From Blautia sp. (GTDB lineage: Bacteria > Bacillota > Clostridia > Lachnospirales > Lachnospiraceae): a DNA stretch of 64,000 bases. How positions within the stretch are numbered: the first letter of the stretch is position 1; each line of letters begins with the position of its first letter. The stretch covers positions 1 through 64,000 of the forward strand of contig JARIAR010000054.1 in the NCBI GenBank assembly GCA_029257805.1, in the 5' to 3' direction. Positions 16,952-26,049 of this stretch are shown here, piece by piece. The notes beneath the pieces are model-generated. The model worked only from the letters and a program-made list of their open reading frames with translations. It was not told where the DNA came from and searched no databases. Position numbers and translations under genes: made by a program.

Positions 16952-18277
16952 TTATTCCTTTTCTCCACGTTCCCGGATAATAAATTTCAAAGATGTTCCA
17001 CGGAACCCGAAAGCATCTCTTACTTTATTTTCAATATATCTGGTATAGGAAAAGTGCATCAGTTCCTTATCATTTACAAATATTACAAATGTAGGCGGTT
17101 TTACTCCAACCTGTGTCATATAGAAAATCTTCAAACGTTTTCCTTTATCAGAAGGCGGCTGCTGCATGGCAATAGCCTCTGAAAGAATTTCATTCAATAC
17201 ACCGGTCTGAACACGAAGTGTCTGATTTTCAATAACGGTATCAATTGTTTCAAACAACTTGGGAATTCTCTGCCCTGTCTTTGCAGAAATAAAAAGAATC
17301 TCCGCATACGGCATATACGCCAGAACTTCCCGTATACGGTTTGTATGTTTGTAGATTGTCTTATCATTTTTTTCAATCGCATCCCATTTATTTACTGCAA
17401 TGATAACACCTTTTCCTCTTTCATGTGCAATACCCGCAATTTTGGCATCCTGTTCTGTAACGCCCTCTGTAGCATCTATCATAAGAACAACAATACTTGC
17501 TCTCTCAACAGCTGTAACTGTACGGATAACACTGTATCGTTCAATTTCCTCTTTCACCTTGCCTTTACGCCGGAGACCTGCCGTATCAATAAAAATATAA
17601 TCGCGGCCTTTCCATTTTACTTTTGTGTCCACAGCATCTCTGGTTGTACCGGCAATATCAGAAACAATAACTCGCTCTTCTCCCAGAAGTTTATTGACAA
17701 GAGAGGATTTTCCTACATTTGGCTTTCCTACAATTGCAATTTTAGGAATATCTTCATCTTCCTCTTCTCCTGCCCCTTCCGGAAAATGTTTCACAACTTC
17801 ATCCAGCATATCGCCGATTCCCATACGATTTGCCGCTGAAACAGCAACCGGCTCACCAATTCCCAGGTTATAAAATTCGTATACATCCATCATATATTTC
17901 TGCATACTGTCTACTTTATTTACAACAAGCACAACAGGTTTTCCGCTTCTTCTAAGCATATCTGCGACTTTTGCATCAGAATCTACAAGCCCCTGATGTA
18001 CATCTGTAATAAATACGATTACATCTGCTGTATCTATAGCAATCTGTGCCTGTTCTCTCATTTGAGAAAGAATAATGTCACTGCTGTCCGGCTCAATTCC
18101 ACCTGTATCAATAAGTGTGAAATTTTTATCCAGCCAGTTTACGTCTGCATATATTCTATCTCTTGTCACTCCAGGTGTATCTTTTACAATCGAAATTTTC
18201 TCACCTGCCAGCGCATTAAACAATGTGGATTTACCCACATTCGGTCTGCCCACAATTGCAACTACTGGTTTGTTCAT
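16952..18277 (-). CDS. der: Ribosome-associated GTPase Der (EngA)
   Basis: A double-GTPase-domain protein for 50S ribosome assembly; 441 residues. G1 motifs are GRPNVGKST near residue 9 and GKPNVGKSS near residue 185; each domain also has DTGG or DTAG and NKVD or NKWD motifs, followed by the KH-like C-terminal domain. I start it at ATG 18277 ([10 protein letters not shown]), preceded by AAGGAGA, rather than at an upstream in-frame start that would lie deep in the preceding gene. Even so, its first 47 bases overlap the end of the DUF512 gene, which suggests translational coupling. Confidence 0.97.
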   Translation of the reverse strand: MNKPVVAIVGRPNVGKSTLFNALAGEKISIVKDTPGVTRDRIYADVNWLDKNFTLIDTGGIEPDSSDIILSQMREQAQIAIDTADVIVFITDVHQGLVDSDAKVADMLRRSGKPVVLVVNKVDSMQKYMMDVYEFYNLGIGEPVAVSAANRMGIGDMLDEVVKHFPEGAGEEEDEDIPKIAIVGKPNVGKSSLVNKLLGEERVIVSDIAGTTRDAVDTKVKWKGRDYIFIDTAGLRRKGKVKEEIERYSVIRTVTAVERASIVVLMIDATEGVTEQDAKIAGIAHERGKGVIIAVNKWDAIEKNDKTIYKHTNRIREVLAYMPYAEILFISAKTGQRIPKLFETIDTVIENQTLRVQTGVLNEILSEAIAMQQPPSDKGKRLKIFYMTQVGVKPPTFVIFVNDKELMHFSYTRYIENKVRDAFGFRGTSLKFIIRERGEKE

Positions 18278-19625
18278 ACATTTGTCTCCTTTTTCGTTCC
18301 TTATGTTCAGGCGGCTGAACAACCGACATAACAAGGTCGTCACCACCGCTGTCTACTACTACAATTTCTACTCCAAGTTCCTCAGCCAGTTCTTTTGCTG
18401 TAATATCATCCAGAAATACATCTTCTCCATCGCGCAGCATACTGCAAGGAAGAAGCAGTTTTTCTCCAATTTCACATTCCTTTAGCTGTTCCCTTAAATC
18501 CGTTCCGGTAATCAAACCGGAAACTGTAATATTTTCTCCAAAGAAATGATTGATCACAGGTTTTACGTTTATGTGTACATTAGGGAATTTTTCCTGGATA
18601 CGTGCCATGTATTTTTCCAGAAACGGCGCAGCAAGAAGTCCTGTTGCCATTGTACCTCTTACAACCCTGTCATCACCCGTCATTTTCCGAAGGGTTTCTT
18701 CTACCTCTGTTTCCAAAAGCCGAAGCATTCCAACACCATTTTCCAGCTGAAGATATCCATCATAATTCTCTTCTTCCGGAAGTTCCCTACCGGCAAGAAT
18801 ATACCATTCATCTGAAGCATGTATGAAATGAATTCCATGTTTTTCCATCATTTTTTTCTGCCAGCGATGAATGATTTCCAACACTTCACATGCGTCTTCT
18901 TTCTCAAATGGCTCAAGAGGATAAAGACCCTCACGGAATTTTGTAAGTCCTACCGGAACCACAGATACACTTTGCAAAACCGGCGCATATTCAGAAAGTT
19001 TTTCCAAACTGTATTCCAATTCCGCACCGTCATTCACACCTTTGCACAAAACAATCTGTCCATTCATAGTGATTCCCGCTTCATACAAAGTATCCACTTT
19101 TTTCAACGCCTTTCCGGCAAAACGATTATGAAGCATTTTACAGCGGAGCTCCGGGTTCATCGTTTGAAAAGAAACATTAATCGGCTCCAAATGATACCGA
19201 ATAATTCTTTCTATATCGTGATCGCTCATATTTGTCAGCGTCACATAATTCCCCTGTAAAAAAGAAAGTCTGGAATCATCATCTTTAAAATAAAGCGTAT
19301 CTCGCATACCTGGTGGCATTTGATCGATAAAACAAAATATACACTTGTTACAGCAGGATCGATATTCATCCATAAGTCCGTTTTCAAACTCGACTCCCAG
19401 GTCTTCTTCATACTCCTTTTCGACTTCCAGCTCCCAGACCTCTCCGTTTGCTTTTTCTACAAGAAGTTCTACATATTCCTCATTCATCAGATACCGATAA
19501 TCGAAAACATCCTCAACAGGCTGTCCGTTAACAGCCAACAGTGAATCTCCCTTCTCCAGTTCCAGTTCTTCGCCAATACTGCCCGGCAACACACTGGAAA
19601 TGATATGTTTTTTTTCTTTTTTCAT
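18231..19625 (-). CDS. DUF512 radical-SAM-like iron-sulfur protein with PDZ domain
   Basis: A 464-residue protein. An N-terminal PDZ-like domain (residues 1-80) is followed by a radical-SAM-type C-X3-C-X2-C motif in [15 protein letters not shown] near residue 92, then the DUF512 domain with [16 protein letters not shown] and [11 protein letters not shown], and an extra Cys-rich C-terminal tail ([11 protein letters not shown]). The family is widespread in Clostridia, often next to der, and its reaction is not known to me. It overlaps the start of der by 47 bases, so the tail Cys codons lie inside der in another frame. Cytoplasmic. Confidence 0.88.
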   Translation of the reverse strand: MKKEKKHIISSVLPGSIGEELELEKGDSLLAVNGQPVEDVFDYRYLMNEEYVELLVEKANGEVWELEVEKEYEEDLGVEFENGLMDEYRSCCNKCIFCFIDQMPPGMRDTLYFKDDDSRLSFLQGNYVTLTNMSDHDIERIIRYHLEPINVSFQTMNPELRCKMLHNRFAGKALKKVDTLYEAGITMNGQIVLCKGVNDGAELEYSLEKLSEYAPVLQSVSVVPVGLTKFREGLYPLEPFEKEDACEVLEIIHRWQKKMMEKHGIHFIHASDEWYILAGRELPEEENYDGYLQLENGVGMLRLLETEVEETLRKMTGDDRVVRGTMATGLLAAPFLEKYMARIQEKFPNVHINVKPVINHFFGENITVSGLITGTDLREQLKECEIGEKLLLPCSMLRDGEDVFLDDITAKELAEELGVEIVVVDSGGDDLVMSVVQPPEHKERKRRQMYEQTSSCNCGQTECG

Positions 19626-19745
19626 TCTTTACCTCAATTCGAATCTTTTACTATAGCCAGCTTTATCAAAAAGGGCATTCGCACCCATGATTTATCATTA
19701 TCTTCATTATCATACCAATTTTCCAAGTAAAAATCAATAAATTCC

Positions 19746-19774
19746 TTGACGATATTTAGGGCAAATGTTATAAA
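19746..19774 (+). promoter_or_regulatory. prs promoter
   Basis: Plus strand -35 TTGACG (19746-19751), 17-bp spacer, -10 TATAAA (19769-19774), 56 bases before the prs start. Confidence 0.65.
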
Positions 19775-19830
19775 TAGAGAAGAGGATTTATTTTTTAGAA
19801 TATTTTACTTTCAACACTTAGGAGGATACT

Positions 19831-21000
19831 ATGCCAAACATAGAATTATTGGAGAAATCCATGCCTGTTGCCCCGATTCGAATTGCCGCACTGGCAGGAT
19901 GCCGCGAGCTCGCAGAAGAAGTAGACAGGAATCTGGTAAAATTTCGTGATGAACTTGTTGCCAGAAAACAACTTAATGTCATTCCTCAGGGATACAGCGA
20001 AAAGACATTTCTCGTAGACTGCGAGTGCCCACGTTTCGGAACCGGTGAAGGAAAAGGCTACATCAAAGAATCTGTTCGTGGCGCTGACCTTTATATCATG
20101 GTGGATGTTACCAACTACAGTCTCACGTATTCTGTTTGCGGACATGAAAACCACATGTCACCTGACAATCACTACCAGGACCTTAAAAGAATCATTTCCG
20201 CAGCCACAGGCAAAGCCCACAGAATCAATGTCATTATGCCATTTCTTTATGAAGGCCGTCAGCACAGACGTTCCAAAAGAGAATCTCTGGACTGTGCATT
20301 AGCACTGAAAGAATTAAGTGACATGGGTGTTTCCAACATCATCACTTTTGACGCACATGATCCACGTGTACAGAATTCTATTCCCCTTAACGGATTTGAT
20401 AACTTTTTCCCAACATATCAGTTTTTAAAAGCACTTCTCCGCAGCGTACCGGATTTCAAGCTGGACAATGATCACCTTATGATCATCAGCCCGGATGAAG
20501 GAGCCATGTCAAGAGCTGTATATTTCTCCAACATTCTTGGAGTTGATATGGGTATGTTCTACAAACGACGCGATTATTCTACCATCGTAAACGGAAAGAA
20601 CCCAATTGTTGCCCATGAATTCCTGGGTGATTCTGTAGAAGGAAAAGACGTTGTCATTATTGATGATATGATCTCCTCCGGCGAAAGTATGCTGGATGTA
20701 GCCAAACAGATCAAAGAACGTCATGCCAACAGAGTATTTATCTGTACCACTTATGGTCTCTTTACAGATGGTCTTGCTAAATTTGACGAATATTACGAAA
20801 AAGGATGGCTTGACAAAGTTATTACTACAAACCTGAATTATCGTATCCCGGAACTTCTCGAAAAGCCATATTATGTAGAAGCCAATATGAGCAAATATCT
20901 GGCAAGTATTATGGATATCATTAACCATGATCTGTCTGTAGAAAAAGTTCGTTCCAGCAACGAAAAGATTATGGATCTCATCAAACGTATTAACAGTTAA
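19831..21000 (+). CDS. prs: Ribose-phosphate pyrophosphokinase (long form)
   Basis: Makes PRPP from ribose 5-phosphate and ATP for nucleotide, His and Trp synthesis. The 389 residues exceed the usual 310-320; the extra length is at the N-terminus and in insertions. The PRPP loop VVIIDDMISSGESML and THE-like motif ITFDAHDPRVQ are clear. The ATP-binding flexible loop normally written RQDRK is here EGRQHRRSKRE, typical of a divergent Clostridia form. The start at 19831 follows AGGAGGA. It is a single gene ending in a shared hairpin with pgeF. Confidence 0.92.
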   Translation: MPNIELLEKSMPVAPIRIAALAGCRELAEEVDRNLVKFRDELVARKQLNVIPQGYSEKTFLVDCECPRFGTGEGKGYIKESVRGADLYIMVDVTNYSLTYSVCGHENHMSPDNHYQDLKRIISAATGKAHRINVIMPFLYEGRQHRRSKRESLDCALALKELSDMGVSNIITFDAHDPRVQNSIPLNGFDNFFPTYQFLKALLRSVPDFKLDNDHLMIISPDEGAMSRAVYFSNILGVDMGMFYKRRDYSTIVNGKNPIVAHEFLGDSVEGKDVVIIDDMISSGESMLDVAKQIKERHANRVFICTTYGLFTDGLAKFDEYYEKGWLDKVITTNLNYRIPELLEKPYYVEANMSKYLASIMDIINHDLSVEKVRSSNEKIMDLIKRINS

Positions 21001-21015
21001 TTCTGTTCCTAAAAT

Positions 21016-21067
21016 AAAACGGTTATCTTCCATTGCACAAATATCACGCAAAGGAGATAACCGTTTT
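21016..21067. terminator. Bidirectional terminator, prs and pgeF
   Basis: AAAACGGTTATCTTC and the complementary GGAGATAACCGTTTT form a long stem with A/T runs at both ends between two convergent genes; the loop is about 24 bases. Confidence 0.8.
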
Positions 21068-21069
21068 GT

Positions 21070-21921
21070 TTATTTACGTATTCCAAGAAACGCCCCAAGA
21101 TTTCCTCGTCGTCCCTTTGAGGCTCTATGGGAAAAGAGAAATTGGGGATTACAGCATGTACAAATATTCGGCATGGAAATATGTTCCGCTTTTATGCCTG
21201 CATCCAACATGATTCTGCGATTTGCCTCCCATAAATTCAATTGATATTTTCCATTCTCTTTTTTATAGAAAAGAGAATCCCAATATTTCTTATCAAACGC
21301 ATCCTGAAACGCTTCTATCACATCTTCACTAACTTCATAACATTTCTGACAAATAGAGGGACCAATTGCTCCATAAATTTCTTCTGGAAAACTTCCATAA
21401 GTTTCTCTCATTTTTTCTATTGTCACAGAACCAATTTTCCCTACTGTCCCTCTCCATCCCGAATGAGAAAGTCCCACTGCCTTATGAACAGGATCCACGA
21501 AAAAAAGAGGAACACAATCCGCATAAAACGTAGCAAGCACCACTCCCGGAACATTTGTTATCATGCCATCCACATCTTTATATGTCCGCGGTTTCGTAAT
21601 CCCGCTTCCACGATCTTCTTCCCCCACCACCCTGACATTTGCAGTATGCGTCTGATCTGATGTCACAAGATCCTCCGGTTCGAAACCGATCGCCAGAGAG
21701 AGGCGGCGATAATTTTCCCGCACATCCTCTTCCTTATCGCCTCTTGCAAAACTCAAATTCATAAATGCATACTCTCCTTTACTCACACCGCCAAGGCGTG
21801 TGCTAAAGCCATGTATCACTTGGGAAAACGCATCAAAAGAAGGATATGTAAGATATGTTACATCGTTTTTCTTTTTTATATTCATTTTTTCTTTCTGTTC
21901 ATTATTCCAGATAATTTCCAT
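21070..21921 (-). CDS. pgeF: Peptidoglycan editing factor PgeF (YfiH, laccase-like)
   Basis: A 283-residue copper-oxidase-fold (DUF152) protein; the family removes wrongly incorporated L-Ser from UDP-MurNAc peptides and has also been described as a purine nucleoside enzyme. The metal triad is visible: Cys in ATFYADCVPLFF, His in GLSHSGWRG and an upstream His in SDQTHTANV. I use ATG 21921 (MEIIWNNEQ) because AGAGGAGAGG precedes it; an in-frame start 12 codons earlier lacks this. It is the last gene of the lepB-rbgA-rnhB-yraN-pgeF run. Confidence 0.93.
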   Translation of the reverse strand: MEIIWNNEQKEKMNIKKKNDVTYLTYPSFDAFSQVIHGFSTRLGGVSKGEYAFMNLSFARGDKEEDVRENYRRLSLAIGFEPEDLVTSDQTHTANVRVVGEEDRGSGITKPRTYKDVDGMITNVPGVVLATFYADCVPLFFVDPVHKAVGLSHSGWRGTVGKIGSVTIEKMRETYGSFPEEIYGAIGPSICQKCYEVSEDVIEAFQDAFDKKYWDSLFYKKENGKYQLNLWEANRRIMLDAGIKAEHISMPNICTCCNPQFLFSHRASKGRRGNLGAFLGIRK

Positions 21922-21934
21922 ACAATCCTCTCCT

Positions 21935-22294
21935 CTATTTACAGAAGTCAAACGCATTTTTCATCCACGAAATGTGAATACCATTGATTCCCACAACATC
22001 AAAGCGACAAGATATATCCATATCTCCCACATAACAGGCAAGATAATATTCCGCAACACGACTGAGGGTTTTCTGTTTTCTTTTTGTCACCGCTTCCAAA
22101 GCATCTCCCCGCATTCCGGAACTTCTGTATTTCACCTCTACAAATACCAGATATTCTCCATCCAAAGCAATCAGATCAATCTCTCCCTGACGGCACCGGA
22201 AATTCCTCTCTTTTATATAAAGTCCTTTTTCTTCCAGATATTTTGCCGCAATTTCTTCGTAATGTGTCCCTGTATCTCTCTTGTTGCTTTTCAG
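21935..22294 (-). CDS. yraN: YraN family (UPF0102) nuclease-fold protein, apparent CTG start
   Basis: A 119-residue protein with the restriction-endonuclease-like core CRQGEIDLIALDGEYLVFVE followed by VKYRSS, i.e. the D-(x)n-E-x-K metal site. Full length requires starting at CTG 22292-22294 (reading LKSNKRDTGTHYEEIAAKYL), 6 bases after AGAGAGG. No ATG, GTG or TTG occurs in frame between the end of rnhB and this codon, and the first in-frame ATG (22165) would remove the catalytic Glu-Ile-Asp. Family length (115-120) fits the CTG start. Function in DNA processing is suspected but unproven. Confidence 0.85.
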   Translation of the reverse strand: MKSNKRDTGTHYEEIAAKYLEEKGLYIKERNFRCRQGEIDLIALDGEYLVFVEVKYRSSGMRGDALEAVTKRKQKTLSRVAEYYLACYVGDMDISCRFDVVGINGIHISWMKNAFDFCK

Positions 22295-22341
22295 ATTTAT
22301 CCTCTCTTTTCTATTTATGATGTTGGTATCATTGGCATTTC

Positions 22342-23100
22342 TTATTCCAAAAAATTTTTAATAAATGTCTGTCTATGTATAGGAGTTGCCCCATATTTTT
22401 TAAGGGCTTCAATATGAACCGCTGCCCCGTATCCTTTATTAGATGCAAAACCATACTGAGGCATTATTTTATCATATTCAACCATCATACGATCCCTTGT
22501 TACTTTTGCCACAATGCTTGCAGCTGCAATAGAAACGCTTTTTGCATCCCCTTTTATAATGGGAACCTGTGCAATCTCTACACCCGGAATTGTCACAGCA
22601 TCATTCAAAAGAATCTGCGGAGCAACCGAAAGTTTGCCTACCGCCTCACGCATTGCTTCATAAGTAGCCTGCAGAATATTAATTTCATCAATTCTTGCCG
22701 GTCCTCTCATTCCAATTCCAACGGCTATTGCTTCCTGCATAATAATATCATAAAGCTCTTCCCTTTTTTTAGCCGTAAGCTTTTTGGAATCGTTTAAGTA
22801 CAGAATCTGACAATCTTTTGGAAGGATTACTGCACAGGCCACCACAGGACCAGCAAGCGGTCCCCGGCCCACCTCATCTATTCCGCATACATACCCAAGA
22901 TGCTCATATTTTTTTTCATATTGTTTCATCTGTTCCGTTCTTTTAATTTCTTCCAGATACAATTGTTCTTTTTTTCGGTATTTCTCAATAAGCTTCTGTA
23001 CGCTGCTCCTTCCATCCGCCGCATATTTTTCATAAAGGCGGCCATAATCTTTTCTTAACGCAGCCTCAAATTCCGCCGTTATTTCTTTAACCGTATTCAT
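22342..23100 (-). CDS. rnhB: Ribonuclease HII
   Basis: Removes RNA from RNA:DNA hybrids and single ribonucleotides from DNA. It has 252 residues. The active-site motif GIDEVGRGPLAGPVV (Asp-Glu) is near residue 75, with later Asp in KGDAKSVSIAAASIVAKVTRD and the C-terminal EYDKIMPQYGFASNKGYG. The first 70 residues are an extra helical region typical of Firmicutes RnhB. The start codon directly abuts the rbgA stop, the classic ylqF-rnhB pairing. Confidence 0.97.
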   Translation of the reverse strand: MNTVKEITAEFEAALRKDYGRLYEKYAADGRSSVQKLIEKYRKKEQLYLEEIKRTEQMKQYEKKYEHLGYVCGIDEVGRGPLAGPVVACAVILPKDCQILYLNDSKKLTAKKREELYDIIMQEAIAVGIGMRGPARIDEINILQATYEAMREAVGKLSVAPQILLNDAVTIPGVEIAQVPIIKGDAKSVSIAAASIVAKVTRDRMMVEYDKIMPQYGFASNKGYGAAVHIEALKKYGATPIHRQTFIKNFLE

Positions 23101-23952
23101 TTAATTCAATCCCTCTGCCCATTCAAGGGTAATGCGTCCTATTTTTCCACTGCGAAATTCTTCAAAAAGAATCCCTGTTGCCTTTGTGTAATCCAGTTCC
23201 TCTCCTTTTCTTAAACAACCTCGTACCTTTGCAATAGCACTAAGGATTTCTACCGGTTCTCCTTCTTCTAAAATACCATAACGTTTCTCCAATACTCCCG
23301 GATATTTTTTGCAAAGATAAGAAATCAATTCCAGGGCAAGTTCTTCCATATTTAAAATATCATCTTTTACAGAACCTATAAATGCCAGACGTTTCCCAAC
23401 TTCCTGATCTTCAAATTTGGGCCATAAAATACCGGGGGTATCAAGAAGTTCTACATTCTTATTTAAACGAATCCACTGTTTTCCTTTTGTAACTCCTGGT
23501 TTATTTCCGGTTTTTGCACATGCCTTCCCGGCAAATGTATTAATAAATGTAGATTTTCCCACATTAGGAATACCTGCAACCATAGCACGGATTGGACGGT
23601 TTTTGATACCCCTCTTTCTATCCCGTTCCGTCTTTTCTTTGCATGCTTCCTGTATAACATTTTGAATCGCTTTCATTCCGGATCCATTCCTGGAATCTAC
23701 TTTCACTACAAAGAAACCTTTATTTTGAAAATAAGACTTCCACGCTTCATTTTGATGCTCATCTGCCAAATCCGCTTTATTCAGAAGAATCAGCCGTGCT
23801 TTGTTTTTTCCAATTTCATCTATATCCGGATTTCTGCTGGAAAGAGGCACACGCGCATCCACCAGCTCTATAATCAAATCAATCAGTTTCACATCTTCCT
23901 GCATCTGACGTTTTGCTTTTGTCATATGCCCGGGATACCACTGTACATTCAC
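23101..23952 (-). CDS. rbgA: Ribosome biogenesis GTPase YlqF/RbgA
   Basis: A circularly permuted GTPase needed for late 50S assembly; 283 residues. The permuted order is visible: the G4 motif NKADLAD (near residue 58) precedes the P-loop GIPNVGKSTFIN (near 130) and G3 DTPGILWP. The N-terminal MNVQWYPGHMTKAKRQM is the family signature. It is 10 bases downstream of lepB and abuts rnhB. Confidence 0.97.
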   Translation of the reverse strand: MNVQWYPGHMTKAKRQMQEDVKLIDLIIELVDARVPLSSRNPDIDEIGKNKARLILLNKADLADEHQNEAWKSYFQNKGFFVVKVDSRNGSGMKAIQNVIQEACKEKTERDRKRGIKNRPIRAMVAGIPNVGKSTFINTFAGKACAKTGNKPGVTKGKQWIRLNKNVELLDTPGILWPKFEDQEVGKRLAFIGSVKDDILNMEELALELISYLCKKYPGVLEKRYGILEEGEPVEILSAIAKVRGCLRKGEELDYTKATGILFEEFRSGKIGRITLEWAEGLN

Positions 23953-23962
23953 TTTACTTTAC

Positions 23963-24571
23963 CTAACCTTTCAACATTCCTATTTTCTTCACAGGAAAAA
24001 TTCTAAACCATATCTTCCCTGCAATATATTTTTTCTTTACAACCCCCATATCTCCATGTCGGCTGTCTTCGCTGTTATTTCTGTTATCTCCAAGTACAAA
24101 ATACTCTCCTGCTTCCAGCGTTACCGGTTGTTCTGCCATTCCCGGATTTGTAATAGCCGGAAAATCTTTTCCCTCTCTGTATGTTTCTCCGTTTATAAGA
24201 ATACGACCATCTATAATCTGAATCGTTTCTCCCGGAAGACCGATTACACGACGTATATGTAATGCCGCTTCATCACTTGCATTTGTTTTAAAAGCAATGA
24301 TATCTCCCCGTTTCGGAGAAGAAATTCGATAGCTAACCCTGTTCATAAAAAAACGATCCCCAACAGATAACGTAGGTTCCATGGAGCTTTCCTGTATTGT
24401 TACAGACTGAAATACAGAAATTGACACAAGAACTGCAAAGATCAATGTTACCAGAATTTCAAATGTCCATTTCAATGCATTTCGAACTTTTCCGTCTTCA
24501 AGCTTTTCTTTCGCCTGTAACACAGCTTTACTCTCTTTCCATTTTCCCTCTTTCCATCTATGTTCTTTCAT
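23963..24571 (-). CDS. lepB: Signal peptidase I
   Basis: A membrane-bound serine protease that removes signal peptides from secreted proteins. It has 202 residues from ATG 24571, preceded by AGGCAGGTGA; an in-frame TTG six codons upstream is possible but less likely. One membrane segment near residues 37-55 (ILVTLIFAVLVSISVF) is followed by the catalytic Ser motif QESSMEPTL, the Lys motif SPKRGDIIAFK and the box GDNRNNSEDSRHGDMG. It lies between rplS (after a terminator) and rbgA. Confidence 0.96.
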   Translation of the reverse strand: MKEHRWKEGKWKESKAVLQAKEKLEDGKVRNALKWTFEILVTLIFAVLVSISVFQSVTIQESSMEPTLSVGDRFFMNRVSYRISSPKRGDIIAFKTNASDEAALHIRRVIGLPGETIQIIDGRILINGETYREGKDFPAITNPGMAEQPVTLEAGEYFVLGDNRNNSEDSRHGDMGVVKKKYIAGKIWFRIFPVKKIGMLKG

Positions 24572-24608
24572 ATATATCACCTGCCTCAAATAAAAATATT
24601 CTTTCTTG

Positions 24609-24648
24609 TATGGAAAAAGAGGGACAATAGCTAAATGTTATTGTCCCT
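24609..24648 (-). terminator. Terminator after rplS
   Basis: On the minus strand AGGGACAATAAC, a short loop and GCTATTGTCCCT are followed by CTTTTTCC, 25 bases past the rplS stop. Confidence 0.85.
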
Positions 24649-24672
24649 GCTTCAAACTATGCGATTATTTTA

Positions 24673-25020
24673 TTATCTTACGCGCTCTTTTACTTTTGCA
24701 GCTTTACCTACACGATCTCTTAAGTAGTTCAGTTTTGCACGACGTACTTTACCCTGACGGATAACTTCTACTTTTACAACATGTGGAGAATGCAGCGGCC
24801 ATGTTTTTTCAACACCAATACCGTTGGAATTCTTTCTTACTGTAAATGTTTCTCTTGTGCTTCCGCCCTGTCTTTTCAGTACAGTACCTTCGAAAACCTG
24901 GATTCTCTCACGGTTACCTTCTTTGATCAGCGCATGTACTCTTACAGTATCGCCAACTTTAAACTGCGGAACTTCTGCTTTTAACTGAGCAGCTTCAATG
25001 TTTCTAATAATCTCGTTCAT
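24673..25020 (-). CDS. rplS: 50S ribosomal protein L19
   Basis: A 115-residue ribosomal protein at the 30S-50S interface. Family motifs include [30 protein letters not shown], the RETFTVRK stretch and the basic C-terminal [18 protein letters not shown]. The start at 25020 follows AAGGAGA; the upstream in-frame extension lacks support. A strong promoter and a folded leader precede it. Confidence 0.98.
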   Translation of the reverse strand: MNEIIRNIEAAQLKAEVPQFKVGDTVRVHALIKEGNRERIQVFEGTVLKRQGGSTRETFTVRKNSNGIGVEKTWPLHSPHVVKVEVIRQGKVRRAKLNYLRDRVGKAAKVKERVR

Positions 25021-25090
25021 GTTTTTTCTCCTTATTCTACTGGATGTTCTTAATGCTCTTAGCAACAGAGGACCATCTTTTTTTCACAAC
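25021..25090 (-). promoter_or_regulatory. Folded leader of rplS (possible L19 leader)
   Basis: The roughly 70-base 5' leader can pair GATG with CATC around an inner CTCT-AGAG stem ahead of AAGGAG. Structured L19 leaders are known in Firmicutes; I cannot test the fit to that family here. Confidence 0.4.
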
Positions 25091-25097
25091 ATAAATG

Positions 25098-25126
25098 ATT
25101 ATACAATAGAATTTGACAGGTTGCAA
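25098..25126 (-). promoter_or_regulatory. rplS promoter
   Basis: Minus strand -35 TTGCAA (25121-25126), 17-bp spacer, perfect -10 TATAAT (25098-25103). Confidence 0.75.
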
Positions 25127-25151
25127 GCAATTTTTTCAATTTTTTCGTTTC

Positions 25152-26027
25152 TTACCAGCAAAGGACCTCACATCCCTGCTCTGTCACAAGAACCGTAACC
25201 TCGCACTGAGCTGACGGCATTCCGTCTTCCGTGCGCACTGTCCAGTCATCTTCCTCATCTGTATAAATCTCATCTGTCCCCATATTTACCATTGGTTCTA
25301 TAGTAAAGATCATCCCTGGCACCATAAGCACTCCACTGTTTTCTTCCGATGTATAACTTACCCATGGATCTTCATGAAATTCCAGTCCCACACCATGGCC
25401 TCCAATTTCCCGCACAACGGTATAACCATTTTCTAATGCATGGTTATGTACCGCATGCCCCATATTTCCAATAGGTGTCCACGGTTTCACTTGAGAAATC
25501 CCAATTTCCACACATTCTTTTACTGTCTTTACAAGTTTTGCTTTTTCTTCACTTACCTCTCCAATACAGAACATACGGGAGGAATCAGAATAATATCCAT
25601 TATAAATCGTAGATACATCTACATTTATAATATCCCCTTCTTTTAAAATAATCTCCTCAGAAGGAATCCCGTGGCAAACCACCTCATCAATGGATGTGCA
25701 TACACTTTTGGGAAAACCCTGATAACCTAAAGGTGCGGGAATCCCTCCTCTTTTTATGGTTTCACTGTGCACCCAGTCATCAATCTCCTGCGTGGTTATT
25801 CCTGCTTTAATATGTTCTTCTACATAATCTAATACCGCAATGTTAATTTTGCAGCTTTCCTTGATTTTTTCAATCTGCTCCGGTGTTTTGATCAAATCGT
25901 GTTCCACCATAGGAACTCCTTTTTGACAAAATAATTCGTATTTCTCATCAAATGCTTCATGGCATTTTTTATATTTTTTCCCACTTCCGCACCAGCACGG
26001 ATCGTTTCTTCCAATTTTTAATGACAT
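25152..26027 (-). CDS. map: Methionine aminopeptidase with SEC-C zinc domain
   Basis: Removes the initiator Met from nascent proteins. It has 291 residues: an N-terminal SEC-C zinc knuckle (RNDPCWCGSGKKYKKCH, residues 5-21), a linker, then a type I aminopeptidase. Metal ligands are the Asp pair in INVDVSTIYNGYYSDSS, His in GGHGVGLEFHEDPW, Glu in FTIEPMVNMG and Glu in SAQCEVTVLVTE. The start at 26027 has GGGG nine bases upstream; ATGs 3 and 12 codons earlier are too close to it. A ZIP transporter gene lies just upstream. Confidence 0.95.
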   Translation of the reverse strand: MSLKIGRNDPCWCGSGKKYKKCHEAFDEKYELFCQKGVPMVEHDLIKTPEQIEKIKESCKINIAVLDYVEEHIKAGITTQEIDDWVHSETIKRGGIPAPLGYQGFPKSVCTSIDEVVCHGIPSEEIILKEGDIINVDVSTIYNGYYSDSSRMFCIGEVSEEKAKLVKTVKECVEIGISQVKPWTPIGNMGHAVHNHALENGYTVVREIGGHGVGLEFHEDPWVSYTSEENSGVLMVPGMIFTIEPMVNMGTDEIYTDEEDDWTVRTEDGMPSAQCEVTVLVTEQGCEVLCW

Positions 26028-26049
26028 CTCATCCATCCCCTTTTCTTTT

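Noticed and set aside
16952..18346. der starting at 18346
   Set aside because: The added residues are unlike the family N-terminus, and the ATG at 18277 has AAGGAGA upstream.
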